Origin: Pseudoneurospora amorphoporcata
Lineage: Eukaryota; Ascomycota; Sordariomycetes; Sordariales; Sordariaceae
DNA length: 64,000 bases
Assembly: GCA_033297205.1 (NCBI GenBank)
Contig: MU859090.1
Span: 1-64,000 of the forward strand
Reading direction: 5' to 3'
The first letter of the stretch is position 1, and every line of letters begins with the position of its first letter. Both the position numbers and the translations under genes were made by a program. Of the stretch, positions 21,867 to 35,400 are shown piece by piece. The notes beneath the pieces were generated by a model. That model ran no database searches. It saw nothing but the letters and a program-made list of their open reading frames with translations, and was not told where the DNA came from.

Positions 21867-23765
21867 ATGAATTCCTCGACCGACTCCTTCTCCTTCTTTT
21901 CCAGACTCCGCCTCTTTCGCAGAAAAATGGCCAGTTCACGACATTTGCGCCTCGTCGCCGGCGTCGCCTGTTTCCTCCTCGTCCTCTTCCTCGTCCACCC
22001 GTTCGATTCCCCCGAACCTCTCCTCAACACAGCGCCACGACCAGATGGAAGCCGTCCGATAGCCCAACCGGTACTAAAACCGCCACCAAGGAGCAGGCGC
22101 AAGGTCACCTTCAAGCCGAGCAGCTTCGACTGGACAAAGGTCGACCAACACTTTCCCGTCGGGCTGAAGCACAAGCTACCGACCGGCACCCCCAAGCCGC
22201 AGAAGCCCGTCCAGCACGACTTCTCCCGATACGTCCACGATCCCGTCACCCTAAACCGACAAAAGGCGGTTCGCGCCGTCTTCCAACGCAGCTGGAATAG
22301 CTACAAGGAGCACGCATGGCTTCGCGACGAGCTCGCCCCCGTGAGCGGCAAGGGCAAGACCACCTTTGGCGGCTGGGGAGCCACGCTCGTTGATGCGCTC
22401 GATACACTATGGATCATGGAGCTGTGGGACGACTTCTACCTCGCCGCCAACGCCGCTGCCCAGCTGGACTGGCAAAACACCACCGAAACCTCTGCGAACA
22501 TGTTCGAGACCACGATCCGCCACCTCGGCGGCCTCCTCAGCGCCTACGATCTCAGCGGCGAGCAGGCCTTGTTGGACAAGGCGACGGAGCTGGGAAATAT
22601 GCTCTACATGGGCTTCGACACCCCGAACCGCATGCCCGGCTTCTGGCTCAACTTTGAGGATGCGAAGCGCGGCGTGCAGGTCGCTGGCACCAACGACCCC
22701 TCGGCCTCTCCCTGCTCCTTGTCGCTCGAGTTCACCCGCCTCACCCAGCTGACGGGCGACCAACGATACTTTGACGCCATCACCCGCATCACCGAGTTTC
22801 TCGAGCGCACCCAGAACGAGTCCAAGTTGCCTGGCATGTGGCCCAAGCTGATCAACTTCCGCGAACAGCGCGTGGACGGGGAGAGCGGCTTCACCCTCGG
22901 CGCGCTCGCCGATTCTCTGTACGAGTATCTGCCCAAGATGCATGCCCTCTTGGGCGGTCTATCGCCGCAGTACGAGAAAATGCACCGGGCCGCCATGGAC
23001 GTCGTCACGAAACACATGCTTTTCCGGCCCATGCTGCCTACCGAGGAAGCCAAGAAACACGACATCTTGTTTGTCGGCGATGCCTTTGCCAAACCCGACG
23101 GGATCGAACGCGTAGCCGAGGGCCAGCACTTGACCTGCTTTACGGGTGGCATGTTTGGTCTCGGCGGCAAGCTGTTCGACATCAACGAGCACGTCGAGAT
23201 CGGCGAGCGCCTGGCCCGCGGCTGTGGATGGGCGTATGATGCTTTCCCTACTGGCGTCATGCCCGAGATCTTCAACATGGTTTCTTGCATTGGCTCCTGG
23301 GATGCCCCCTGCCCGTGGGACGAGGGGAAGTGGAAGGAAGAGGGCAGCAAGAACCTCAAGAAGGGATTTGCCAGCGCCCGTGACAGCAGGTATATCTTGC
23401 GACCGGAGGCTATTGAAAGCATCTTCCTCTTGTACCGCATGACGGGCAAGGAAGACTTGCGCGATCTGGCGTGGCAGATGTTTGAAAGCATCGTGAATGC
23501 CACGGAGACTGAGCTGGCCTACTCGGCTATTTCTGATGTCACGGTCAAGGGCCCGACTACAAAAACTGACTCGATGGAGGTAAGTGGCAGTTTTCCAGGG
23601 AACACTTACGCGGGAACATTGACTAATATGATTCTGCTACAGAGCTTCTGGCTGGCCGAGACTCTCAAGTACTTCTACTTGATCTTCTCTCCACCCAACA
23701 TCATTAACCTCGACGAATACGTTTTCAACACCGAAGCACACCCGTTCCTCCGACCCAAACCATAA
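21867..23765 (+). CDS. Class I alpha-1,2-mannosidase, glycoside hydrolase family 47
   Basis: Exons 21867-23579 and 23643-23765 give 611 residues. The 63-nt intron is a multiple of three and open, but its removal joins SME to SFWLAETLKY as in the family. The protein is a type II membrane protein: short basic cytosolic tail, one membrane helix (about 29-45), a Pro-rich stem and then the catalytic barrel from about residue 100. Family signatures include GWGATLVDALDTLWIM, the HLTCFTGGMFGLGG block, ILRPEAIESIFLLYRMTG and the terminal FNTEAHP with the calcium-binding threonine. These enzymes trim alpha-1,2-linked mannose from N-glycans in the ER or Golgi using calcium. The membrane anchor and length fit a secretory-pathway processing enzyme better than a secreted one. 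Whether it acts in the ER or Golgi cannot be decided from sequence. Confidence 0.93.
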   Translation: MNSSTDSFSFFSRLRLFRRKMASSRHLRLVAGVACFLLVLFLVHPFDSPEPLLNTAPRPDGSRPIAQPVLKPPPRSRRKVTFKPSSFDWTKVDQHFPVGLKHKLPTGTPKPQKPVQHDFSRYVHDPVTLNRQKAVRAVFQRSWNSYKEHAWLRDELAPVSGKGKTTFGGWGATLVDALDTLWIMELWDDFYLAANAAAQLDWQNTTETSANMFETTIRHLGGLLSAYDLSGEQALLDKATELGNMLYMGFDTPNRMPGFWLNFEDAKRGVQVAGTNDPSASPCSLSLEFTRLTQLTGDQRYFDAITRITEFLERTQNESKLPGMWPKLINFREQRVDGESGFTLGALADSLYEYLPKMHALLGGLSPQYEKMHRAAMDVVTKHMLFRPMLPTEEAKKHDILFVGDAFAKPDGIERVAEGQHLTCFTGGMFGLGGKLFDINEHVEIGERLARGCGWAYDAFPTGVMPEIFNMVSCIGSWDAPCPWDEGKWKEEGSKNLKKGFASARDSRYILRPEAIESIFLLYRMTGKEDLRDLAWQMFESIVNATETELAYSAISDVTVKGPTTKTDSMEVSGSFPGNTYAGTLTNMILLQSFWLAETLKYFYLIFSPPNIINLDEYVFNTEAHPFLRPKP

Positions 23766-25349
23766 GAAACGTGCGTCGAAAGGAGTAATGATAATAGACA
23801 GGTTCATGATTAGAAGAGGAGAGAACGGACCAGTAGATCTTGATATACCCGTTGTGGGAGACAAGCCCTGACGGCAATAGTTTTTGGATATCCTGTATAT
23901 GGTTGATATTTGAAAAGAAAAAAGCAGGAAGGCAAATGGCTTTACCCTAGACTTTTTTTTGGATGGATCTTGGACGTGCAGCGGCAGCTTTTGGAGTCCC
24001 CAGGCACGGGGGAATTTTGGGTAAGATCACGAAAATAAGAAATGCACCTACAGATATCGCGGCTTTATTCTTTGAACTCGTTGATGTACACCTATACCAA
24101 CAATGACGATATCATCCACCGAAGGGCAAGTTCTCTCCATCTTCGACCGAACCATTCCTTCGCAACATCAACCCCGGGGCCGAGGACAACCCGGCCGAGT
24201 CGTGACAGTCTACCCTGGCGCCAGGCGCCGCCAAACGACCTACACTTGCAGCACTACAGGCGGCTGAAACGCCCGAACATGGCCTTCCTAGGTGGTCTGC
24301 AACGCTTGATGCTTCGGATGACGGATAGGGCTACAAGTCAGCCAATTAAACGCAGGGGTTTTGCGACGAACTTGTCAAGGGGGCTGTTTCGGGTCTCCAT
24401 GAGACAAACACCCCCCTTTGTAAAGAGAGGATATGATCTGGACTGGATGTAACATATGTAATGGGGAGAAGAAGCTTCTATTTGGGTTTTCCGTTCAGGT
24501 ATTCGGGAGAAAAGAGAAGCGAAGGGGCTCACGAAGGAACTGTCATTCCGGGATCCGAGTTACCCTGCCTGGTCTGTTTGGTTTGGTCCATTCCGGGTTT
24601 CGATGGCTTTCTCATGAAGACTGAACGAACTCTTCTCTGCTTCTTTCGACTCTTCTCCTCCATTCGTGTAACCGTCTGGTTTTACGATATCTGGTTTTTG
24701 TTTTTCCTCATTCTTCCATTCTTCACTTCTTGTTCTTGTTCTCAACATTGCTGGGCAATTAATTACTTGCTTTCATCATCACCTTCGTCGTCGTCGTCGT
24801 CTGTCTTCTACTACTCGCTGGTTCGAATACACACAAACTTTCGACTTGACTTCCGTTTTTTCTCTTTTTTTTCTTCTTTCCTCTTCAACATCCACTCTAA
24901 AGCGACTTCCAGCCAGCCGTTCAGTCATTCACCTCAGTTCAGTTCATCGACGCTCGCTTTCCGCCATCTTTTAACGACCATTAACGGAATCAAATACCGA
25001 AACCAACAAGGACTTGTCAACCAACACACACGACTGAGAGAATACATACCTATCTGAAGCCTTATTCTCCTCCCTCCCAACTCACTTTGCCTGTCTCGCG
25101 GTACATTCTATTCTGGTTACGATCAACCTCTCAGCTAAACCATCAAATCTCAAACAATCCTCAACTCCGAGTCCATCGTCTACCAACCTACATATCCATA
25201 CAACCAACCAACCTCATTCATTATCAGACCACGCACGGGCTATTCAACCAAAAAGGAAGCCAGTGAAACCCCAACCAACCTTCTTGTCCATCCACATCAA
25301 GTCTCCAACCCCAACCTTCACCAGCAGCATAAAAAAAAAAAGCGACAAA
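23766..25349. other. Long intergenic region with pyrimidine-rich and CAA-rich leader
   Basis: The right half (about 24630-25349) changes from T/C-rich to CCAACC/CATCC-rich sequence, typical of the promoter and 5' untranslated region of a fungal gene, here the small gene at 25350. A frame at 24042-24452 is Arg-rich and unsupported. Confidence 0.5.
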
Positions 25350-25688
25350 ATGGGTCAAAACCTTTCTTTATCCGAACCCTTCGCCGACACCTCGGGCGTC
25401 GTCCTCTCCCCCAACGACCGCAACGCCGACACCATCCTGGGTATAACCTGGGCCTGTTCGGCCTACGGCATCGGCGTGATTTTCGCCGCCGTCAAGCTTT
25501 TGGAGAGGTGGTCCGGGGAGCACGGCGAAAGGGGGATAAATCCGGTCAGTGTGGTGGGAGCGTTCTTGTGCGGAAGTGCCTGGCCTTTGGTGCTGGTTTA
25601 TCTGATGGTTACGGAGAAGGAGACGCAGAAGAGAGGGGTGGGGGGTTATGGGCTTGGTGGTGGGACGATTGCGGGTGGGAAGGTTTAA
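25350..25688 (+). CDS. Small conserved membrane protein
   Basis: A single exon of 112 residues. The ATG is preceded by an A-rich leader (GCGACAAAATGG, adenines at -1 to -4), a good fungal context. The N-terminus MGQNLSLSEP fits a myristoylation site (Gly2, Ser6). Two hydrophobic helices follow: ILGITWACSAYGIGVIFAAV and VVGAFLCGSAWPLVLVYLMV, separated by a charged loop, with a Gly-rich tail. I do not recognise the family. A membrane-associated role is inferred from the helices only. Confidence 0.65.
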   Translation: MGQNLSLSEPFADTSGVVLSPNDRNADTILGITWACSAYGIGVIFAAVKLLERWSGEHGERGINPVSVVGAFLCGSAWPLVLVYLMVTEKETQKRGVGGYGLGGGTIAGGKV

Positions 25689-26489
25689 ACTTTTGGGAGG
25701 GAAAAAAGGAAAGGGAAAGGTGGATAGGTGGGTTTAAGTGAAGTGATGGATGGATGGAGATGATAGGACGGATGGGGTGGGATCATGGGAAAAATGTCTT
25801 CGTAGAAAGAGGGCTGTGAAGGGATGGATGGGACTGCGGATGATGGTGCCTGGCTTGGACTTCAACGGATGAAAGCACTGAGATGAGTAGGATTCAATGA
25901 TGTTTTCATTAGAATGCTTGGGCAGGATGGACATCGAATCGAATTGTTTGTTACGAGATGAGCGAGGAGTTGTTGTTTGATACTTGTCTCTTTCTAGAAT
26001 TGTGAATGTAACTCTGTTAGTGCACCACTGCGTAGTGGGTTATACAAGCATGCGATAGCGGTTACTGTACTAACAGAAAGCTGTAAGAGGTACTTTGTCG
26101 CCAACCATGGCGCTTCGGAAGCTTGTGGCAAAGAGCATGCCGACAACAGCAAAGGAGGATATTATCCAATAGAGAGGAAGCAGTAAGGGATTCCTTCTTC
26201 ATGATATCGATCTCAAGACGTACATATATTCTGGTTCTAGGGGAATCGTGCATCGCTTATCATCAACAACACCCTGACCTTCTTTCTTCGGGCCTGGACT
26301 AACCAAGAAACATCAAAGCAAGGCCAATAACCAAACAACCACCGCAGCTCATATCCTCATTTTCTTTTCTTCATAGCATCGTAAAAAACCAAGCAAAACA
26401 CCAAAAGAAGCTTCCCTTTCAACACTGACTGTCCCTGTCTCATGCCATCATCGCATCGCATCATTCATCAACCCATTCTCTCCCCGCCC
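25689..26489. other. Intergenic region between convergent genes
   Basis: 3' flanks of the small membrane protein gene and of VPS13. It includes short GGAT-rich stretches near 25745. No gene is seen. Confidence 0.5.
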
Positions 26490-29400
26490 TTATTCCAACC
26501 CACGGAACCGACGATTGAACTCCTCCACAGCGATCGCCACCTGCCGATAGAGAAACGTCCTGCCGCTTTCCATTCCGATAGGAATGAAGGGCCCATTGGT
26601 TCCTCCTCGCAGCGTCAAGCTCAAGCCCGTTCTCTCCTTCGCAATGGTCTGCACATCCTTCAAGGGCACGTCCCACTCCGTCTGCAGCGTCCTGCTTCTG
26701 ATGAGCAAGATGCGAGCAAACGTAACCATGACGACCATGTCCTCCGTTGGCAGCTCAAGATGTGCAATGTACTGCTCATCAAAGTACTTGCCGTTGTCGA
26801 TCTGCTTGAGCCAGCTCTGACCTAGCGCCTCGCGCTGGCTGTACGGTCTGACGATACCGTCCGCGGGGATGTACCTCGGGAGTCTGACGCGGTCGAGCTC
26901 GGATCCGTCAAAGACGGTGGTAGTGTTGCGCACGCCTTCGCTAACATTAGAAGCAAAGTCTAGGACACCAATGGCCGGTTTGGTTGCGAGACCAACCATG
27001 CCCTTGCCGATGCCCTTGAAGAAGCCGAGAGCGCCTTCCTGTTCTGCGCCCTCGAGTGGCTTGCGGGCAAGGCCTCCAACACCTGAAGCAACCGAGGTAA
27101 ACAGACTGTTAGCGCCGGAAGTGACGCCAAAAAGGGCATGCTTGGGATGATTGCGAGCACGTGTGATGCGGCGGCGGTCCTGGAATTGCTTATCCATCGT
27201 GGCAGCCGCGAGACCCTTGGCGAAACTACCAGTGACCTTGGAAAAGGAGTCACTGAAGCCGAAAACGGACTTCTTGACGAAGGAACCGGCGCCGCGGGCT
27301 AGACCAATGCCGAAGTCTTCAGGCTTGTCGGACATGATGAGACCCTGGTATGGCTCGTAAAAGATATCGGCGAAACCAGAGCTGATGTTGTTGAACAGAC
27401 CGACCGGGTTGCCCAGAAAATCGGCACTTCCCAGGATATTGTGTACCTGGTAGAGAGCTTCTTGGCTGTAGTGATTCGAGATATTTTGGATCAGGACCGG
27501 AACAGAGACGCGCATGTTCTCGAGCATGAGGGCATTGAAGCGGACAGGGGCATCGTTGATGTTGCCAATGGCCATCGTCATGACGTTGAAGAAGAACATG
27601 ACTGGGTTCTTTGATGATGTCTTGTCTTCCACGTTCACCCGCTCCGTTCTCACGAATGACAAGTCGAGCTGCATTGGCTGGATGTTCAACACCTCAAAGT
27701 AGATGTCACGACCAGACGCTAGCTGCTTCGGCTGCGGAACATCAATGTTGTCGTCGCACAGCTTGTCTTCTTCGTCAGACGAAGACCATGATGCACCCGG
27801 CACCTTTGAGAAATCAAGCACAGCATAGATGAAGTCTTCATCAAGCTCTACAGTCATCTCTTGCAAGAGGACCGTGGCATACTTGATGTACTCAACACCG
27901 TATGAATCGTCCTTGACGCGGGTTACCATGGCATGCAGCGACGGGTGAGCATCGATCTCATGCGCGCGCTTCGGCACGACACTAGGGTACAAGATCATGG
28001 GGAAGATGCCTCCGTACAGCTGGTTGTCGATTTGGATCCACTTGACAGCCAGGCTGATAGTTTGGTACAGATGTGAATCGCTGTACCGAAGTTGCACATC
28101 TCTGAAGGTGATGTAGGCCAGTTCCTTCAGTTGCGAGTTGATCAACGAAATGCCAATGCCCGAAAGCCTCAACTGCGCGCGGAAGGTGACACCTGTATCC
28201 AACTCCTTTGCTTCAAATATGCCACGGTCTGTTGAGCCGGCATTGGACTTCTGCTTGTACAGACTCTTTGACTGCTTGAAGTTGGACAGGATCAGGGTCT
28301 GTGTGGGTCCATCGGCAGTGACATTGATGTCGATGACCTTAGTCTGGCCATTAGCGCCAACGAACTTCATCGGAATCAGGTTGCCAATTTCTGCCAGCTT
28401 CACATGGCGGTCCTTGCCATTGGCGCTGATGCAAACCTCCTTGTTCTTGGCAGCCGGGAAGTCCCACGCGTAGGGCATGATGCTCCGGGGCGGAAGACGG
28501 TAACGCACGGGACGCCAGCCGGAATGGTCTTCGATCCCATCCTCATCCATGTTCGGATTGGCTTGGTAGAACGTAAACTCAGTGTCACTCTCGTTCCGCA
28601 TCGAGAAAGGCCAGTGCTTCTTTTCCATGGTCAGGTTCAGGAAGATGGTCGATTCTTCCATGAGTGTCTCAACCCTAATGAGCCTCTGCCGTTGACCGGC
28701 CCGGGCGATCTTGATATGCGTGGTGCCCAAATCTGATATGTTGAAGGGAGCCGTCCACTGGTTATCAACACCTGGGTAGCAGAGACAGAGTTGCTTGATA
28801 GCACCTCTCTGGAGGAAGTGCAGCGCGCGAAGAGCGCCGGTCTGGAGCTCAAGCAGTGACGACGAACTTGGCTCTCGGATATTGATGTCTTCGCCGAGCC
28901 TATTCTGGATAACATATCTCGGTGCAAGGGTGACCGTCTTCACCATCTTGTATTTGCCATGGCCCGAGTCGACTGTGACGCCAATATGGATCTCGGCATT
29001 GCGGGAGGGCGAGTTGAGCACAACCTCGGTGGTACTTCCAATAGCATCAAAACTTTGCGGCCCGCTCCAGTCGGAATCGGCAATCTTGAGCAATGCGCGG
29101 TTTCTGTGGTCGTCGCTACCATAGGAGAACATGATTGGTTGGGCTTTGCGTGGCCTTTCATCGACATCAACCAAGAGCTGGCCGGCCGCCGCCTTGGCAT
29201 GCTGCATGAAGCCCTTGGAGCGAATGCCTACATCGAGCCCCGTCTTGTTGAGGATGATGTAAGGGCAGTAGACAGTGACCTTGAAGGCGCCACCGCTATC
29301 GGGAATGCGGAAGTAGTGCAGCTTCAGATTAAGCGCCAGACCAGAATCGTCCTTGCACACAAGGTGTGTCTCCTTGCGGAAGTCCTCAGAGGTACCGGAG

Positions 29401-32400
29401 TTGATGATCGCGAATTCGCTAGGCTTGAAGACGGTATCCTGCATATCGATACTAAGGAGGAGCAGATGGGACAACTCGACAACGTGCACAGGGCTAATCC
29501 CGCCCTTGCGAAGGAAGTTGGACCAGTCCTTCTTCGTATTCTTGTCATAGATTCTGTACTTGAAGTCGTAGGGCAAAAGATTTTCGATGGTGACGGGGGC
29601 GGAGAGCTTCAGGCGCATATACGGGTAGGTCCTGGCAGATGTTAGTATGTACAGCAGCCAAAAAGGAGTGGAATCAAGCAAAATCTTACCTTGTTGTTGG
29701 ATTAGCCTTGTCATACCGAGCTGCCAGCTGGAAGTAGAAGGGCTCTCCATGCTCAGCCTTGCACATCAACGTTTTAATCGGACGCTTCAGCAGGTCTCTC
29801 CACCAGAGTGTGTCATTGCTCCAACCATATCCAAATCCTGGATCAGGGCGGACGAGCAAGCTCTTCATGTAGACGGCGCCAACGGGGGCCGGCCTGCTCT
29901 CGCCAGGGGCGATCTTTTCGATTTTGAGCAGGTGTCCTTCCTGAGCGTCATAGACGCCAAGCTCAACTGGTATGTCCGTGTCGTTCTCAACCAACAGCGG
30001 GCTGCGCAGAGTGACATACTTGATGTTGTCTGTGCCGAGTTTTACATCCACCATGAGCTTGTGCAATACCTCGTCGGTCTTGGGCTTGAGGGCGTAGAGG
30101 AATTCTCCCTCACGATTAAATCGGATGTTCTTGACCGCATCGAAGCCGCTACCTTCTAACTGGATGGCCACGTTGCTATTGCTGGTGCTCTCGCCGGAAA
30201 GACTTTCTCGCACCTTTTCCCAATTCTCAAAGCTCCAAGGAGTCTCCTGGCCATCGTCAAGACGCAGGGGTGTGGTGTCTTCGGAGTCCTCTGTCTTGGC
30301 TTGCATGATGATGTTGAAGCCGGTGTAGTTGCGGATACGATATGGCGCTTCAACGCCACGAGGCTTGCCTAGCACGTCCTGATCCTTAGTGAGGAACGCC
30401 ATTGATTTGGAGAGCAGTGCAATGCTGGCAGTTGTAAGGGTCACATCGAATGTCTTCTTGGAAGAAACGTCGACTGACATCAAGCCAGTGCGTTGATCAC
30501 GGGCAACTCCGAAGCCCACTTTCCAAGGTTCAATGAGCGGCTCCCAGGCCGACTTGGCGAAGTTGTGGATGTTGGTGTACATCTCGATTGCTGTCTCCGC
30601 CTTAAGGTTTGACGACCAATTTTCTGCGCTAGTCGAGAAGGACTTAATGCTCAAATCGAGAATAGGAAGTTCATGCACATCTCCAATGAGGACAACCCGA
30701 ATTCCTTCAATTGCTGCCGTGAGCTGCTCATATCTTGGCGGCGTCTGGGTAATATCATGTGGTTGCTGGCCTTCTTTCCGGGACCGAGAATCGGTTCCCA
30801 CAGTTTTGGTGCCCGTGCGCTTAGACTTGTTCGCGACAGTTGATGTTCCCTTGCCACTGGCGGTTCGTTGCTTCATGCCGGAAGATTTGAGCTGCTTCGC
30901 TTTCTGATCCGACGCTGTGCCCTTCGGCTCAGCAGGATCGTTGCCCGACAGCTCCGATGCCTTGCTCACGATTTGCATGACAAGCAAAATATCCCGAAGC
31001 GACACTCTGAGGATAAGCGGCTCAATATCCACATGAATGTTGGTGGTGGACGGCTTTGACGTATCCATGGACATCTGAACTGAGAAGTCATCGATGATCC
31101 TTAAGCGTGTATCATCGAAACGATCCATGCGGCACAGAAACATTCCACACTCGGAGATTTGGAAGGTCAATGCATGCTGTTGTGACAGAAGAATTTGCTT
31201 GGTTCCCAAGACAATGGCCTCGGAACTGGAGCTGAGCGGATTGGCAATCAGGATAACCTGAGCGTCAACCACATTAACCCGATAGGCAATGGACACCTTA
31301 GACTCTTGCTTCGGCGGCTCCGTCGGGAGGTCAGAGGGCTCACGGACCTGATCGATGCTATCAGACCGTCCACCGTTGTATGAGACTGCCATCGAGTCTG
31401 CATCGCTCATATCATCAGGCGTGTCGAGCGGGCTCTTCTCTGGTACCTCAGGCTCCGGTACTTTCAGGCCAACAGTGACGAATTGCCCAATGGCGAAAAG
31501 GTAATCAAGTGCGAAGATAACGCGGGGGCTATCAATGGCAACCATGGCAATAATGTTCCTCTCTTTGCCTCCAGACATGGTGACGCTGGCCATCAACTGC
31601 TGGACGTCTTTGTTACCGCTTGTCATGATGCGACGGAACTTGTTGGTCTCGCGTTGGCGAGTGTCATAGATTGTGAAAGACTGGATGACAAACTCGGCCT
31701 CAAGACTTCCGTTGGAGTCCATGCGAGTCTTCAATCTGCTGGCATCGAGACTGAATTTGGAGAGACTCGCGGCATCGAGATTACCGACGGGTTGGTCTTC
31801 CGGAGCATTGATCAACTCCAAACCAATCGTGTTGACGGTGAAAATAAGGTCCAACTTCGTCCAGGTCTCTGCTTGTGGGCCAAGCTCCGGGCCCAGGTCA
31901 ATGAGCTGTTCGTTGCCGCCGTTATCGTCAAAGCCCGACATGGTCCTGGCCCTACTAAGGGTCCTGTCGTCGACTTCGCGTTCGGCATCGAGCCTGTTCT
32001 GTTCCGAATCACCGGCAAAGGCAGCAGGGACCGAACGCGAAATCTCAAGCAGCGTGTTGAGCTGATACTGGGTCAGCCGCAGATTGAAGTCTGACATGTT
32101 GCCCTCGATCTCCAAATCTGGCCGCTTGACACCCTCCTTGTGTTCAGCATAGGTGATTTGGAAGCCAAGGTCAACCTTGTCGATGAGTTCGAGTTCTTCC
32201 TCCTGGCCGTCAGTGTAATGAAAGTTGGAAGTGAGTCTGATGTTGCGAATTCCTGTAGTTAACTTCATGGCGATATCGGCAGTCTTCGAATCGTCGAGCG
32301 GTACAAACTTGTTCTGTGCGTAGATCTCACCAAGATAGGCCGTGATAAGATCACGCTTGGGCCGGTCGGGGCGGACATCTCTGGGGAACACGACAATGGG

Positions 32401-35400
32401 AGTTTTGACGACAACATCAAACTTGACCTTGCTCGGACTTTGCTGGAACTGGTTGGCTTGATTAGCAGCAGCTTGGCGAGCGGCGTTGTAGATAGCCTGC
32501 ATCTTGCCGAACTTGACAAGGAACTCGACAATCTTGCGGAAAGGCTCCTCCAAGAAGTTGATCTTGACAGACCCAGCCCGCAGAAAAATGGAGGAGTCAT
32601 ATCCAGGATAGGATTCGGGGCGACCAGAGTCAAAGGTCTCGTAACGGAAATCGGCAAGCTCTTCTCCCTGGATGGCTACCAACTGGCGTATGCTTGAATC
32701 CGCGGAGACACCAAGATTGACATCATCAACAAGGTTCAAATCACCGAGTCTTGCAGCAACACGCATGGTCTTTCCGAGAATAAACACACCAACGTCGGCA
32801 TGGTTGAAAGACAGAGTAGCTAGACGGATACCGTCGTTATTCAGAATCAGCCTGATACTCTTAAGATCAACCTTGACCCGAATTGCACCGTCGGTAGTCT
32901 GTTGCGCAGAGGCTGGAGGCTCAACCTCGATGTTGGTCTCTGAGCCATCATCGGTAATCGCGTTTTGAGGCGGAGGATTCGAATTGGCAGTGTTGGTGAA
33001 AGTGACGAGAACGAAGTCGAGAAGTGTGAGCAATGTCTTGCGTGTTACGACAAGATTGATAGTGGAAATTGCCACATCCAAGTTTGTCTCAACGCCATCG
33101 TACACAGGCATAAACTCGGGCGAGTCTTTCCTGACTTTGATGAATTTGACGCGGACAAGGTCCTGTATTTCTCCACTTTCTTCAACATCGCCAGAGGATA
33201 CGATAGCCTTGAACTCAGCTGGCGGGTTATCAACGAAGTCGTCCACAGTGACCGATCCGAGCGATACCTCAGCAGACATGTCGAAGGGACGAATGTAGAA
33301 CTGGAGGTCAAAGCGCTGAGCAACCAAGTCAACAAGCAGCTGATCGGGTGCCTTTCCATCTGGGTCACTACGGTAGAGCGATCCCTTCAACTCATCCACT
33401 GCGAACTTGAACTCGAAATTGCGTTGTTGAAGCTTCAGCTGATCAGTTGCTGAACCATCCTTGGCGTCTTCAAAGGCGTCTTCGTCCTCGTCAAGGTCGT
33501 CATCATCCAGAATGATGGCTTGCTGATGACTGGTACTGAAGGGTAGCAGTTGGGTCGATGGCCTATGCTCCAACAGCCTGTGTGATGCCGTTGAAGCGTT
33601 GCTCTCCAAACGAGGACGCAGACCAGGCTGACCGGCGGGTTGCGAAGGGGCGTCAGCTCCAGCGAGTTTCGGTATAGCAACGTCAATGATACGCATCAGA
33701 CTCTTGTACTTTGCATCGGATACGCTAGCATGCAACACGGGCAGGCGACCGGAAACTTTGAGCTTTGTCAGGTTCGGGGCCTTGGGAAGGATTGATGTCT
33801 CCACTACAAAATCGACAGTGATCTTGTCGACAATATGCAGCATCTTGTCATCCTTGTCGACCAATTGCTTCTTGGTCTCCTCAATGGACGGTCCGATCAA
33901 AACCTGCGTGGAGGAAAGTTTGACAAGGAAGCGGTCATACATGAGCGACTCGAGCGTCTTCCAATCCTCGTCCGTGAATGACTGTTTTTGTTTCGATTGC
34001 ATCTCCTTCATTGTGTCCTTGTCCACCAGTTCACTGTTGACGCTGATGTGACCAGCATCCAGAATGAGGCAGGTAGACGTCTTGCTGGTGATGCTCTCGG
34101 GAATAATGATGAGAGGAGCCTGAAGATCGAGTTTTGCGTTCAGCGTCTTGTGCTCCTCGAGGGCAAACTCGAGGCCGGCCCTGGTCTGCGCGCGCAAACC
34201 CTCGACCGTGGCGCCAGCAGTCTCCATGAGGGCGTTGATGGAATCCATGTGTCTCTCGGGAGGACGGAAAAAGCCAACAACGCCAACGACAACATTGGGG
34301 TTCCAGACAATCTCGAGCGGCTTCAGTTTAGCTGTAACTGCAATGTCTCCCTGGCCATCCAAGGGATTTTGTTCAACCTGGAACTGGAAGAAAGCTTCAT
34401 CGCTGTTCTGTTCAAGCTCGGCAATGGACATGCGATGCGCTATCTGGGTATTAGGAGCATCCTTGACACGGACAATCTCTTTGAACAAGCTATTGGGTGT
34501 AGTGCCATCGTTGACGCGCAGCCCACCCAGGCTAACGTCAGCAAGGAACGAGTCGGGGCGTTTGAGGCCCTTGGCCTTGAAGACATCAAAATGAAAGCTG
34601 ATGAGGTCTCTGGAGTCGCCGTGCGGGTTCTGCTTGAGAGTAAAACTGCCAGTGCTGAGTGAGGCTTCAAGCTGCATCTGGACAGTGTCTCTTGGCACAT
34701 CGACCTCGGCAGCGAGAGCCGTCTTCTCGTCCCAGTCGATGACTTCATACAGCTCCTTGCGCTGTTCTTCCGTGATTTGGGTGTTCTCGTCCTCCTGTTG
34801 CTTTTCCTGCTGTTGCTGTTGACTAGGCTTGGAACCGAAAGCCCAAGCAAGCCAGCCTTGTTGTTGAGGTTGTGCCGGGGGAGGAGGACGGTTCCTGAGG
34901 GCTTCTGCATTTTCTCTCTTGAGCTGATTACGCGCCAATGATCTCCAGAATCGCAGGTCTTCGTAATCAAGCTTCCACTCAAGCTTGGTCAAGTCGTCGT
35001 TCTCCTCAGGCGAGAGCTGCTGGCCATGCTTGCGTTTTTTGAAGAGTTCGATATATCGTTTGCGGTCGTCTCGTCGCTCACGGAAATAGTCCCATGACCA
35101 CCTCCTGTTTCGCTCGTGGATCTTACTCAGGACAGCATTGCCGGCAAATTGGAGCCAAGCACGGGGATCTTCTTTGGGTCGAACGCCCTTTGGCTGGTAT
35201 TTTTTGTATTCTTGGTGTCGAATGAAGTAGTGGAACAGGTCGACCATCATAAGAGCATCTCGGTACTGATAATCGTCCAACACGACACCGATTTCGTCAA
35301 AGAGGAGGTTTGCCTTGAACTTTGGAACGGTGGAGTCGCCTGTTTTATCGAGCTCGAGTTTGGCCTGGCCGGAGACGGGTTTCAATATGAACTGATGATT

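Noticed and set aside
22407..23503. Minus-strand open frames of 178 and 299 residues
   Set aside because: Antisense to the GH47 mannosidase, without recognisable domains.
24042..24452. Plus-strand frame of 136 residues
   Set aside because: Arg-rich, no domain, no splice partners, and in a region with promoter-like composition; not enough to call a gene.
28959..34662. Several plus-strand open frames of 200 or more residues
   Set aside because: All are antisense shadows of the intact VPS13 frame.
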